A DNA stretch of 64,000 nt from Nitrososphaerota archaeon (GCA_028867595.1 JAGWGB010000004.1:1-64000); one strand, 5' to 3'. Counted from the stretch's first letter, positions 25,283 through 33,864 are shown. Made by a program: numbers and translations. The notes: generated from the letters alone by a model not told the origin.

Positions 25283-26353
25283 ATGAAAGCTTTAGTGTAT
25301 GAAGAATATGCGCCAAATGATGATTATGCAAGAATTTTAAAAATTAAAGAAATACCTGATCCTAAACCAAAACCAAACGAAGTGGTTTTCAAAGTAAAGT
25401 TTGCGGGTTTAAATCACGATGACATATGGGGCATGCGAGGAAAACCAATTCAGATTCCAATGCCACATGTATCAGGAACTGACGCCGCAGGAGAAGTTAT
25501 TGCAGTAGGGGATGATGTCTCTACGGTTAAGGTTGGCGATAGAGTGGTTTCTCATGGTAATCTATCATGTCGTATCTGCATGGCATGCACAGATGGCCGT
25601 GAATATGATTGCAGATCTAGGAAGATTTGGGGGTTTCAAACGGGTCCGCTCTGGGGAGGATATTGTGAATATGCTCATCTGCCCGAAGTCAACGTAGTGA
25701 AAATTCCAGAAAATGTAAGTTATGAAGAAGCCGCCGCAGCTTCTATGGTGATGGTAACTTCGTGGCATATGCTAGTTGGAAGAGCCAAGATCAAACCAGG
25801 ACAGACAGTACTCATAATGGGCGGAGCTTCTGGAATGGGAATATTTGGAATTCAAATTGCAAAGTTGTATGGGTGCGATGTAATTGCTACCGCAAGTCCA
25901 AATAAGCTTGAAAGCTGCCTAAAACTTGGGGCGGATTTTGTAGTAGATCACCGAAAGGAAGATTGGGACAAACAAGTTTTTGCAATTACAAAAGATATAG
26001 CAAAAAAGAAGAACACCAAACCTGGAATAGACATAGTTTATGAACACATTGGTGGCTCTCATTGGAATAAAGAGCTAGCTCTCCTAAAGTATGGTGCGAC
26101 CATTGTAACAACTGGAGCCACCACAGGGTATGAGGTACAGACAGACTTGAGACACATATTTTTCAAAGGCATAAACGTCTTGGGCTCTACTCAGGGCACT
26201 CGTTCAGAACTTATTGATGGACTATATTGGTTGTCGCAAGGAAAACTCAAATCAATAGTTGACTCCATTTACACTTTTGAAACTGCGGTTGAGGCCCACA
26301 CCAAGATGCTAAAGGGTGACTTTGTAGGGAAAATACTAATGAAGCCAAATTAA
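25283..26353 (+). CDS. Zinc-containing medium-chain dehydrogenase/reductase
   Basis: MDR-superfamily enzyme, 356 aa. The N-terminal GroES-like domain has FAGLNHDDIWGMRG and MPHVSGTDAAGEV; the structural-zinc lobe is CRICMACTDGREYDC (four Cys); the Rossmann motif is GGASGMGIFGIQIAK. The usual catalytic-zinc Cys is replaced (GLNHDD instead of GICHSD), and GHE is SGTD. This pattern suits quinone oxidoreductases and enoyl/acryloyl-CoA reductases rather than zinc alcohol dehydrogenases. In the thaumarchaeal hydroxypropionate/hydroxybutyrate cycle an acryloyl-CoA reductase is required and such proteins are candidates; here that is only a suggestion. Confidence 0.85.
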   Translation: MKALVYEEYAPNDDYARILKIKEIPDPKPKPNEVVFKVKFAGLNHDDIWGMRGKPIQIPMPHVSGTDAAGEVIAVGDDVSTVKVGDRVVSHGNLSCRICMACTDGREYDCRSRKIWGFQTGPLWGGYCEYAHLPEVNVVKIPENVSYEEAAAASMVMVTSWHMLVGRAKIKPGQTVLIMGGASGMGIFGIQIAKLYGCDVIATASPNKLESCLKLGADFVVDHRKEDWDKQVFAITKDIAKKKNTKPGIDIVYEHIGGSHWNKELALLKYGATIVTTGATTGYEVQTDLRHIFFKGINVLGSTQGTRSELIDGLYWLSQGKLKSIVDSIYTFETAVEAHTKMLKGDFVGKILMKPN

Positions 26354-26500
26354 AGGGCAATCGGAAAACAACTGTAAATCATGATCTGAAAAACACACTG
26401 TAAAAAATGAACCATGCCTGTGACATCTGATCAATTTTACAAGCTCGTTAACTGATACTCATAGAAAACATGAAAATACTGATTTGGTCTCTATGACCTG

Positions 26501-26830
26501 TTGGATCTTATCCTGTTAGATATCTGGGGGTGCATGCCAGAATTTTCAAAAGCATGTGTTGACATGAGTAACGCTTCCTCTGCATATCTTGGAATCGTTG
26601 CAGGTGCAATAATTGGTGGTATAGTAAGCTGGTGGGTATACAATAGACAGAAGAAGACCTCCAACTCGCAAGACTACATTTTGCATAGGATAGAAGAGTT
26701 AGAGGAAAGCCATGATGTAATATTGAAAAAACTTGCTAATTTTGATGATGTTCATGAAGCGTCCATTAATGCGATAAGTGAATTGAACCGAAAACTTGAT
26801 TCGCTCTTGGACAAAAACGACAAGTCGTAG
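26501..26830 (+). CDS. Single-helix membrane protein with cytosolic coiled coil (109 aa)
   Basis: One membrane helix (YLGIVAGAIIGGIVSWWVY) is followed by NRQKK and a charged, heptad-like coiled coil to the C terminus. TTG at 26501 is used; an ATG at 26564 (MSNASS) would give 88 aa and is equally possible. Family not recognised. It ends about 145 bp before the nested hairpin. Confidence 0.6.
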   Translation: MDLILLDIWGCMPEFSKACVDMSNASSAYLGIVAGAIIGGIVSWWVYNRQKKTSNSQDYILHRIEELEESHDVILKKLANFDDVHEASINAISELNRKLDSLLDKNDKS

Positions 26831-26973
26831 AGGCTGTAACAAGTAAATGTCTGATGCATGAGCAATATCCCAAAGCACTGTTCGTATCATTTGATTTTAT
26901 TTTAGTGATACTAATTATCGAAAATGAAAATCCGTAACTTTTTCTTAAATAGATGAAACGAGATTAAGACATT

Positions 26974-27043
26974 GAAGAAAACCCGAAATTCCAGACACAC
27001 ACAAGTGCCAAAGAATTCCCTTTGGCACTTTTGGGTTTTCTTC
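26974..27043 (+). ncRNA. Nested perfect hairpin, candidate small RNA
   Basis: Outer arms GAAGAAAACCC (26974-26984) and GGGTTTTCTTC (27033-27043) are an 11-bp perfect inverted repeat. Inside is a second 11-bp perfect stem, AAGTGCCAAAG (27003-27013) with CTTTGGCACTT (27020-27030), closing a 6-nt loop. An 18-nt bulge lies only on the 5' side. A TATA-like CTTAAATAG (26944-26952) about 26 bp before the outer arm would start a transcript exactly at the stem. The rest of the 412-bp gap (26831-27242) is AT-rich with no convincing gene. Alternatives are a terminator or a TTG-started 47-aa ORF through the stem (from 26972). Confidence 0.45.
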
Positions 27044-27242
27044 CTTGTCTCAGTTGTTATGATTTTTAAAATTTGTTATTTCGACAGTTTCTACGCTGAT
27101 CACAAAGTTACATGAAAGAGACTCCAATTGAAGTTCATGGCACCATAATTTCATTAGCCAAAATTTTTGACAAATACAACTGATCGAGAAATTAAAACTT
27201 TTTTTACAATTACTTATATAGCGGTTAGATTGACTTGCATCG

Positions 27243-28175
27243 TTGGATAAAAAGTTTAAAGGATTATCACTACTTGTAATCATGTTGGGTTCTATAGCCG
27301 TTATTCCTGTATTTGCTGATTCTAATAATTCAAGTGCGACGAATTCGACGAATTCAACGATGGGTGGCATATATCCTCCTGCTCATCTGCTTAATTCTAA
27401 TCAGAGTTTGCCTATTGGAGCTCCTTCTTCTGGAATTCTTGCAGTAACAGTTGTCACTGACAAGTCATCCTACAACGATGGTGATAAGGTACTGGTATCT
27501 GGCACAACACGAGATTATATGGGAGACACTCCTCTTACATTAATTCTGAGAAACCCCGTGGGAAATGTGATCAAAGTAGATCAAATTACAGTGGGAACTG
27601 ACAAAACTTTCTCTACTTCGGTAATTGCTACTGGCGCATTGTGGATGCAAGCCGGCACTTATTCAATATCTGTCCAATATGGTAGCCCAGACAGATCTGC
27701 AAAAACAACATTCCAATTCTCAGGCTCTTCAGTATCGTCAGGACCTAGTACAATTCCAGTAGATGGCACTAACTCTTCAATTACTTATACTATAACTAAT
27801 GGTAAAGTGCTTGACATCAAGGCAAACACCCAGTCCAAATCATTGATTGTAACAATTCAGACTACGGGTGATGGCTTGCTAACAATTACGATGCCAAGAA
27901 CAGTAATTGACGCCAAAAAGTCTGACGGCACAGATGACCAATTTATCGTATTAAACGACGGTCAGCAAAATGGTCAAGCCAATGAAACTATGACAACAGT
28001 TACCGATAGAACTTTGGCGATTCCATTCAAGAATGGCACACAGCAAATTGAGATCGTTGGTACATTTGTAATACCAGAGTTTGGTCCAATTGCAGCTCTA
28101 GTGCTCACAATTGCAATTGTATCTATAGTTGCAATATCCAAAAAGACAGGGCTCAGATTCCCAACACAATTTTAA
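27243..28175 (+). CDS. Secreted PEFG-CTERM surface protein, paralogue 2
   Basis: The 310-aa product has a signal peptide (LSLLVIMLGSIAVIPVFA), an Asn/Ser/Thr-rich segment with repeated NST sequons, an Ig-like domain with YNDGDKVLVSGTTRDYMGDT, a second domain with ITYTITNGKVLDIKANTQS and MPRTVIDAKK, then IPEFG, a helix and a basic tail. Large blocks are nearly identical to the 13355 gene product, so the two arose by duplication. The TTG start lies about 27 bp after a TATA box (CTTATATAG, 27212-27220), the same geometry as its paralogue. Likely sortase-anchored envelope protein of unknown role. Confidence 0.87.
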   Translation: MDKKFKGLSLLVIMLGSIAVIPVFADSNNSSATNSTNSTMGGIYPPAHLLNSNQSLPIGAPSSGILAVTVVTDKSSYNDGDKVLVSGTTRDYMGDTPLTLILRNPVGNVIKVDQITVGTDKTFSTSVIATGALWMQAGTYSISVQYGSPDRSAKTTFQFSGSSVSSGPSTIPVDGTNSSITYTITNGKVLDIKANTQSKSLIVTIQTTGDGLLTITMPRTVIDAKKSDGTDDQFIVLNDGQQNGQANETMTTVTDRTLAIPFKNGTQQIEIVGTFVIPEFGPIAALVLTIAIVSIVAISKKTGLRFPTQF

Positions 28176-28212
28176 GTAGACTGTATACTGTCTGAAATAC
28201 CTAATTTACCAA

Positions 28213-28377
28213 ATGGTATTTAGCATGTATGCTGTTCTAGATTGTGTGGAAAACCTATTAACTACTGAAGAGATTGACTGGCTTTGCAAATTCCTAGAAG
28301 GAAAAGGCAGCAACGACGATATGATGATGAAAATAGTCAATATCACAAGAAAACTCCAAAAAATGAAGCGAAGATAA
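28213..28377 (+). CDS. Small hypothetical protein (54 aa)
   Basis: A short frame with ATG (28213; second ATG at 28225) encodes an acidic N-terminal half (MYAVLDCVENLLTTEEIDWL) and a basic helical C terminus (ITRKLQKMKRR). Codon choice resembles neighbouring genes and the frame is free of odd residues. Family unknown. It sits 37 bp after the PEFG gene and 71 bp before the next membrane protein. Confidence 0.45.
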   Translation: MVFSMYAVLDCVENLLTTEEIDWLCKFLEGKGSNDDMMMKIVNITRKLQKMKRR

Positions 28378-28448
28378 CCTCATGCGTGTAACTGCATGAA
28401 CTTCTAGTTTAGGATATAAATCAGGCCCTAAAGAAAATCTAGTAAGAA

Positions 28449-28955
28449 ATGGAAAATACAAACATTTTGTATCGTGAAGCAAATCTTTTTTCACATTCTG
28501 CCATATGGCTTGTTGTTATCTGTATCACCTTTTGCAGTGTTTACTTTGCTTTGCCACAACTATTTGCTATTGAAAGTGATAATGCGCCTACTGCCGGAGT
28601 GGTGATTGCCTCCTCTGTTTTCTTGGCAATTGGATTTATCTTGCCAATTCTATTGCTTGTAATCAAACTTAGGATCCAAGTACGAAATGATGGCCTATAC
28701 ATACAGATCACTCCATTTCATTTTTCATTTAAGAAAATCTCGTTGGCCGAACTGAAAAATTGTGAGTCATACATGCCACAGGGAAAAGAAAAAAACAAAC
28801 TGAGCCTAAGTCATGCAATTTCAAAAAAGGCATATTCACTTGGGGGTAAGCGAGGTATACAGCTAGAATTCAAAGACGGGCATATAATATTGCTAGAATC
28901 AAAACGTCCAGAAAAAATTATTCAGGCTATTAAAATTGCAAATAACCTGAATTGA
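28449..28955 (+). CDS. Membrane protein with a PH-like cytosolic domain (168 aa)
   Basis: Two membrane helices (about residues 17-38 and 48-72) are followed by a beta-rich domain: RNDGLYIQITPFHFSFKKISLAELKNCESYMP, then GKRGIQLEFKDGHIILLESKRPEKIIQAI. This layout of two helices plus a strand-rich domain ending in a helix matches bacterial/archaeal membrane PH-like (DUF6141/bPH) proteins. Function unknown. Confidence 0.65.
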   Translation: MENTNILYREANLFSHSAIWLVVICITFCSVYFALPQLFAIESDNAPTAGVVIASSVFLAIGFILPILLLVIKLRIQVRNDGLYIQITPFHFSFKKISLAELKNCESYMPQGKEKNKLSLSHAISKKAYSLGGKRGIQLEFKDGHIILLESKRPEKIIQAIKIANNLN

Positions 28956-29042
28956 AGATCTAAAGCATTTTAGAATCAGAGACACATTATATCATGTGAA
29001 CTCAACCTCATACTTTAATACATCTGATTCAATTCTTATGAT

Positions 29043-29273
29043 GTGAATGAAGCATATGTACTACTAAATGTAGATTATAAAAAACAGAAAAATGTCGTTG
29101 AACAGGCAAAAAAACTACCCACCGTAAAATCAGTTAAAACTACATATGGAATTTATGATATTTTAATTGTACTTGAATCAAACAACATGCAAGAGATCAA
29201 ACAAACCATAGATGTAGGCTTGCATGGAATCGATGGCATAAACAACCTCACATCGCTTATCTCAATCATATAA
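29043..29273 (+). CDS. Free-standing Lrp/AsnC ligand-binding (RAM) domain (76 aa)
   Basis: The whole protein is one ferredoxin-like RAM domain: AYVLLNVDYKKQKNVVEQAKKLPTVKSVKTTYGIYDILIVLES, then IKQTIDVGLHGIDGINNLTSLISI. The VxxxxxxYGxYD motif is diagnostic of AsnC_trans_reg. There is no DNA-binding domain. Such free RAM domains form decamers that bind amino acids or modulate partners. The next gene (flavoprotein disulfide reductase) begins 1 bp after the stop, so the two are co-transcribed. GTG start. Confidence 0.85.
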   Translation: MNEAYVLLNVDYKKQKNVVEQAKKLPTVKSVKTTYGIYDILIVLESNNMQEIKQTIDVGLHGIDGINNLTSLISII

Positions 29274-29274
29274 C

Positions 29275-30249
29275 TTGGTTCAGGAATACGAAGTAATTGT
29301 AATAGGGGGAGGACCTGCTGGACTGAGTGCGGGAATTTTTGTTGCAAGGCAAAAAACATCTTGCCTTCTAATATCAAAGGACTTGGGAGGACAAATGAAT
29401 CTAATTCCAAAGCTTGAGAATTATCCTGGCACAATGATGTCAAGCGGGCCGCTACTTGCAAAAACATTGGAAAGCCAGTTCCTCTCATTTAGTGGAGAGA
29501 TGGTATATGATACAGTAGTATCAATAGAAGAGACCGAGTCTGGAATGAAGGTAAAAACAAGTCGTTCTGAATATATTGGAAAATCCATCGTTCTTGCCCC
29601 CGGCAAAGTGCCCAACAATCTTGGGGTGGAAAATGAATCTGTGTTGTCGAACAAGGGTGTGCATTACTGCACAAAATGTGATGCGCCATTCTATCAAGGT
29701 AGAGTTACAGCCACTGTAGGAGTTGGGGGCTATTTGTTAGAATCTGGAATTTTGCTTTCCCGTATGGCATCAAAAGTGTATCTTATCTATAAAGGAGGTA
29801 CACTTGGCGGAGATAAGGACATGATTGCCTCTATTGAAAAGAAGGAAAACGTGCAACTAGTACCGCAATCGTCAATCAAATCTATATCTGGTACAAACAA
29901 TCTGCAGTCAATTACAGTTGTAGATAATTCCGGTAAGGAGACAACACTACAAGTGGACGGTCTTTTCATTGAGATGGGTTCTAAGATAAACTTGGATTTT
30001 GTAAAACATCTTGTGAAAATTAATTCAAAAGGCGAAATTGAGATAACCGAAGGTGGAAAGACAGCGCATCCAGCAATATTTGCTGCAGGTGATGCAACTA
30101 ACATTCCGTACAAACAAATTGTAGCAGCTTGTGCAGGCGGTGCAAATGCTGGTCTTTCAGCATTCAATTATGTGGAGCGACTAAAGGGAAGACCCGGAAT
30201 CCGAGCAGACTGGAAAAAGACAATTGGAGACACCGTATTTCACTACTAG
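29275..30249 (+). CDS. Thioredoxin-reductase-like flavoprotein lacking the usual NADPH motif
   Basis: The 324-aa protein has an FAD Rossmann motif (VIVIGGGPAGLSAGIF, glycines 11-16), the redox pair Cys132-Cys135 (YCTKCDAPF), a second Rossmann-like segment (ATVGVGGYLLESGILL) and the C-terminal FAD motif (IFAAGDATNIPYKQIVAACAGG). Typical NADPH-dependent reductases carry GGGNSAxE and HRRxxxR in the second domain; here these read GVGGYLLE and IYKGGTLGG. It may use another donor or act as a ferredoxin- or NADH-dependent or donor-free disulfide flavoprotein. TTG start one base after the RAM gene stop. Confidence 0.85.
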   Translation: MVQEYEVIVIGGGPAGLSAGIFVARQKTSCLLISKDLGGQMNLIPKLENYPGTMMSSGPLLAKTLESQFLSFSGEMVYDTVVSIEETESGMKVKTSRSEYIGKSIVLAPGKVPNNLGVENESVLSNKGVHYCTKCDAPFYQGRVTATVGVGGYLLESGILLSRMASKVYLIYKGGTLGGDKDMIASIEKKENVQLVPQSSIKSISGTNNLQSITVVDNSGKETTLQVDGLFIEMGSKINLDFVKHLVKINSKGEIEITEGGKTAHPAIFAAGDATNIPYKQIVAACAGGANAGLSAFNYVERLKGRPGIRADWKKTIGDTVFHY

Positions 30250-30338
30250 TCTCTTTACTTCCAGTTTTCTAAACAAGGTAAATTTGATCATTTTATTATA
30301 CAATACTCCATTCCCACCGAAGCCGTTATCTATCAGTT

Positions 30339-30725
30339 ATGATGGGTATGATTGTAGATTTGAAAACCCATAGCACTGAAGACTATGATTCTGTGTGTGA
30401 CAATATATTGAAACTTGATTCTGCAATAAGGTTTGTAGGCGTAATCAATGGAAGGGGCAAACTTCTTGCAGGAGGACTGCGTGAGGGACTCAAATCACTC
30501 GAGGATCCAAAAGATGATGAAATGCTATTCACTGAAGTTGCGCTACGGGCAAGGATGAGAAAGGAATTTGATTCTCAGTTAGGGAAAGTTAGATTTGCAA
30601 TGTCAGTTCGTGACAAGGTCATAATCATGAGCTTTCCAATTAATGATGACGAGATACTGTATGTTTCTGCAAATACTGGACTAGACTATAACAAAATACC
30701 TGAAAAGATATTGGGAATGCTATAG
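30339..30725 (+). CDS. DUF6659-like protein 1 (128 aa)
   Basis: A single alpha/beta domain: SAIRFVGVINGRGKLLAGGLREGL, MLFTEVALRARMRKEFDSQLGKVRFAMSVRDKVIIMSFPI, then a C-terminal helix. The FxGVIN-x-G start, the central LxxxMRxxFDxxLG helix and the strand with FP are the pattern of thaumarchaeal DUF6659 proteins, roadblock/profilin-like in outline. Two more members occur here (30731, 56018). Function unknown. It converges with the next one, 5 bp apart. Confidence 0.75.
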   Translation: MMGMIVDLKTHSTEDYDSVCDNILKLDSAIRFVGVINGRGKLLAGGLREGLKSLEDPKDDEMLFTEVALRARMRKEFDSQLGKVRFAMSVRDKVIIMSFPINDDEILYVSANTGLDYNKIPEKILGML

Positions 30726-30730
30726 TTATA

Positions 30731-31108
30731 CTAATAGTGTTTTACTATTGGAAGACAACTATCTATTATTCGAAGTACTTCGGAACGGATCACATTTTTA
30801 TCAATTGAAATCCAGACTGTATTTTTGCCTAATGCAAACGAGATTGTCTGAACTTTTTCCCGTTCTTCCCAAAGAAATTTTACGCTTCCAAGTTGCCTGT
30901 TAAACTGTACTGCCATGCCGCTTTGTGTTGCAAGGTGTGAGAACTTGTTTTTTGTATTTTTTGGATTGAGCAGGGGCTTTAAATCTGACCTTCTTACGTA
31001 GGCTATCAGTCCACCATTACTATTAATGATACCAGCAAATCTAACATAACGACTAATCTCACTTATTCTTTCTGCAATTTCCTGTGCCTCTACTTTGTTC
31101 ACTATCAC
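30731..31108 (-). CDS. DUF6659-like protein 2 (125 aa)
   Basis: Same domain plan as the converging neighbour: RYVRFAGIINSNGGLIAYVRRSDL, then FSHLATQSGMAVQFNRQLGSVKFLWEEREKVQTISFALG and a C-terminal helix. The pair is tail-to-tail with only 5 bp between stops. No catalytic residue is evident. Possibly a roadblock-like signalling adaptor; unproven. Confidence 0.72.
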   Translation of the reverse strand: MIVNKVEAQEIAERISEISRYVRFAGIINSNGGLIAYVRRSDLKPLLNPKNTKNKFSHLATQSGMAVQFNRQLGSVKFLWEEREKVQTISFALGKNTVWISIDKNVIRSEVLRIIDSCLPIVKHY

Positions 31109-31225
31109 AATTCTAAATGTTTGATATTTAACTATTGAGTGACAAAATCAATTCAAACATTTCTGAGCCAATGGAGAAAAAAGTTAGATTTCGCTAATTA
31201 ACAATGAATACAAAAAGTATCCAGC

Positions 31226-31975
31226 GTGAAAATAAACCATTTGGCATTAATTCCGATAGTGGCAATACTGTTTGTAATCGCTTTTTCAAGCGTTCAGGTG
31301 TCCCACTCTGTACTTACTTACAAGATGCTTGTCTCAGTCAAACCTCAAAAAGATCCTATAATGCAAGGTGATTATCCTGTAATAGTTGGAAATGTGACCG
31401 ATGAAGCATACAAACCTGTTACAAATGCTAATGTCTTCATTATTTTTGGATCTGAGGCAGTAACAACAACCACTGACAATCAGGGCCAGTTTAAATATCA
31501 ATCAGCCATTCCTGCAACACCTGGAACTTATGAAATAGATGTTACCATCACAAAACCCGGGTATGTGAAACAACTTGCAAGCTCGGCATATACTGTTAAT
31601 CCCTATCCAACCACAAAAACAACTGTGGCGAATGTAACTACTCCTATAACAAATCTGATCTCCGGGCTGCCGGTGTTTGCAGGGAACTATACTGTATACT
31701 TGGGCAAGGTTGCCCAGTGGAATCTTGAAACCACCTGTTTTGTAGATTTTTCTGACAAGTACGTGAGATTTTTGAAAACATGTGATTTGTATAATTTAGA
31801 TCCTCAGGATTTCAAGATAGACCAGCAAGTAATACCGATGGTTTCAGTAATACAGTATAACAATACGTACAGACTATTTCCAGACAATGTCTACAATGAA
31901 GCATACTATCTAGGAAATGATACTGCAGAAGGCTTTATTGAAGAAACATGGAAGAGCTATACTGCTCCAAACTAG
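31226..31975 (+). CDS. Secreted Ig-like protein (249 aa)
   Basis: Signal peptide (LALIPIVAILFVIAFSSVQVSHS). A carboxypeptidase-regulatory-like beta sandwich (about 35-125) contains DYPVIVGNVTDEAYKPVTNANVFI and DNQGQFKYQSAIPATPGTYEI. A second domain of about 100 residues has a single disulfide-capable Cys pair (CFVDFS...LKTCD). No anchor is visible. GTG start, with TATA-like sequence unclear. Envelope or secreted protein of unknown role. Confidence 0.7.
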   Translation: MKINHLALIPIVAILFVIAFSSVQVSHSVLTYKMLVSVKPQKDPIMQGDYPVIVGNVTDEAYKPVTNANVFIIFGSEAVTTTTDNQGQFKYQSAIPATPGTYEIDVTITKPGYVKQLASSAYTVNPYPTTKTTVANVTTPITNLISGLPVFAGNYTVYLGKVAQWNLETTCFVDFSDKYVRFLKTCDLYNLDPQDFKIDQQVIPMVSVIQYNNTYRLFPDNVYNEAYYLGNDTAEGFIEETWKSYTAPN

Positions 31976-32002
31976 TTCTAAAAGAATTTTTGAAAAACCC
32001 GT

Positions 32003-32608
32003 CTAAACAAAAAGATCTCTATCTCTCATCTTAATTGCGTCTTTTTTCCATTCTAACGCAAAAAAGTTATTTGGTTCGTCTTCAAGTACTCTATCAAAAT
32101 ATGCAACGGCTTCATCATACTTGCCTAGATGCAGTAATGATAAACCCTTGTTCATAGTTATATTGAGATCACTTGGATGTTTTTCCAAAACAATATCAAA
32201 ACACGCTATGGCCTCTCTGTATCTTCCTAACCTGTCAAGGGTATAACCATTCAGAGATAACACACCTGGATCGTTTGGATCTATTCTACGAGCCTCTTCA
32301 AAACATAGGAGAGCTTCTTCTTGTCTGTTTATGTCTGGGTTTGAAAGGCAAAGTCCTTTGTTGACAAGGGCTGCAAAGTTATTCGGTTCTATTGATAATA
32401 CTTTATCGTAAAAACCTATTGCATCATTGAACTGAAGAACAATCTGCAGAGATATTGCCTTATCATACAAAAATTCAGCATTGTCTGGTTCTAATTCTAT
32501 TGCCATGTCAAAATACGTTATTGCCTTTTCGTGTTTTCCTTGCTGCTGTAGATCAAGGCCACTTTCATGAAGTATTTTGCTATCTTTCATATGTTTTGAT
32601 TTGTGCAC
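32003..32608 (-). CDS. Tetratricopeptide-repeat protein (201 aa)
   Basis: About five TPR units of 34 residues, e.g. GLDLQQQGKHEKAITYFDMAIELEPDN and GLSLLHLGKYDEAVAYFDRVLEDEPNN, fill the protein. No signal peptide or other domain. TPRs form a superhelical protein-binding scaffold. A second TPR protein (34496) is nearby and may share origin. Confidence 0.85.
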   Translation of the reverse strand: MHKSKHMKDSKILHESGLDLQQQGKHEKAITYFDMAIELEPDNAEFLYDKAISLQIVLQFNDAIGFYDKVLSIEPNNFAALVNKGLCLSNPDINRQEEALLCFEEARRIDPNDPGVLSLNGYTLDRLGRYREAIACFDIVLEKHPSDLNITMNKGLSLLHLGKYDEAVAYFDRVLEDEPNNFFALEWKKDAIKMRDRDLFV

Positions 32609-32724
32609 TGATGTTTTTACATAGTAAATGGATAAAGATGTACCTCTATCAGATTAAATGAATTGTTGAGAATGTTGAGACGTTTATAGCAAATATCAAA
32701 TACTATCTCAGTACAACAGAACGT

Positions 32725-33228
32725 ATGAAAGAAGAAGTCGTAAAACTATCTAACGTCGATGTTGGGAAACTAATTTCTGATATTAAGAAACATTTTGTAG
32801 AACTTGGGCTGCAGATTATACATGAAGATAACCATGATGGGTATTGGAGCATCAAAGCCCACAAAGGAGGAAATCTGTCTGCTATCACAGGAAGTATAAG
32901 AGATGTTGAAATATTGATGACTGGCTCAAACAACAATTATGATCTGACTCTTAGAACTGGAGCTTGGGGGCGAGATATTGCAATTCCAGCCCTTCTTGCA
33001 AGTGCAATTTCCTTTGGAGCGGGAGCCGCAATAGCAGGAGCAGAAGCCTACAGGGCATACAAATTTGAAAAGAATTTTTGGGAATGGTTAAACCAACAAA
33101 TAAGATCTCTTAACGCCACAATAAGTACTCCTTCCTCGGTATCATCTGGTGATAGAACGTGCAACAAATGTCATCTGCCGCTTCAGGCTGAGGCAAAGTT
33201 TTGCATGCATTGTGGGTCACCGCAATGA
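32725..33228 (+). CDS. Hypothetical protein with C-terminal zinc ribbon (167 aa)
   Basis: An N-terminal alpha/beta domain (about 1-85) contains VGKLISDIKKHFVELGLQIIHEDNHDGYWSIKAHKGG. A Gly/Ala-rich hydrophobic helix (LLASAISFGAGAAIAGAEAY) follows, and the C-terminal zinc ribbon is CNKCHLPL...CMHCGSP. Zinc-ribbon ends of this kind are widespread in archaeal membrane-associated proteins. Function unknown. Confidence 0.65.
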   Translation: MKEEVVKLSNVDVGKLISDIKKHFVELGLQIIHEDNHDGYWSIKAHKGGNLSAITGSIRDVEILMTGSNNNYDLTLRTGAWGRDIAIPALLASAISFGAGAAIAGAEAYRAYKFEKNFWEWLNQQIRSLNATISTPSSVSSGDRTCNKCHLPLQAEAKFCMHCGSPQ

Positions 33229-33252
33229 GTTCTCTCACAGGATATCATGCTT

Positions 33253-33750
33253 TCATGATCTGAAAGTAAGCTTGTTTTTGGCAAGAAATATCGCTGTAAA
33301 AATCGACAGTATGAAGATAAACGCAACTGCGGGGCCAAACTCTGGAGTCGTAACACTATTTGAATTTGTAGCGTTTTCTACAATTATCTCACCTGTCATC
33401 CAAGGATGAATTGAACAAAAATAGTTGTACGTACCTGGGCTTATGAACATGAAAGAATACGTGGCACTGGGATTTATTGTACTGCTGTCAAAGACTTGAC
33501 CTGTGTAATTTTCTGTAGGTTTTCCACTGGTCACTGTGTGTGCCGTACCATCAATGTTTGTCCACGTGATCATCGTTTTGGGTGATATGGTTACAGTGTC
33601 TGGTTCATAACAGTTTTTGGCAGTAACGCAACCCTGACCTGCCTCACTGCCCCCTGTGATGCTTATTGCTACATTAGAGCTGTCCGCAAATACCGGAAAA
33701 ACAGACAATATTCCAATTGCCACTAATAAGAGAATTATTGATAATTTCAT
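33253..33750 (-). CDS. Secreted PEFG-anchored cupredoxin
   Basis: Signal peptide (to VFA, about residue 22). The type-1 copper domain (about 25-125) has His71, Cys112, His115 and Met118 (YFCSIHPWMTG), plus a Cys pair at residues 41 and 47 as in the 24027 cupredoxin. The tail TPEFG, a helix (AVAFIFILSIFTAIFLA) and a basic end form a PEFG-CTERM sorting signal. It is a minimal, surface-anchored blue-copper protein for extracellular electron transfer. Confidence 0.9.
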   Translation of the reverse strand: MKLSIILLLVAIGILSVFPVFADSSNVAISITGGSEAGQGCVTAKNCYEPDTVTISPKTMITWTNIDGTAHTVTSGKPTENYTGQVFDSSTINPSATYSFMFISPGTYNYFCSIHPWMTGEIIVENATNSNSVTTPEFGPAVAFIFILSIFTAIFLAKNKLTFRS

Positions 33751-33864
33751 TTCCTAGTTGATATTGTGCTTAACCCAGAATCAAACGTATCGGTAATTTT
33801 CTTGTGTCTCGTAGGCATCCAAACCAACCTAACGTATTAAAATAGGAAAAAGATGAGGTGACGC

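Noticed and set aside
30261-30290. Half-match to the tandem operator before the DUF6659 gene (AAACAAGGT)
   Set aside because: Only the second half matches, the TCC spacer and first repeat are absent, and the distance to TATA differs.
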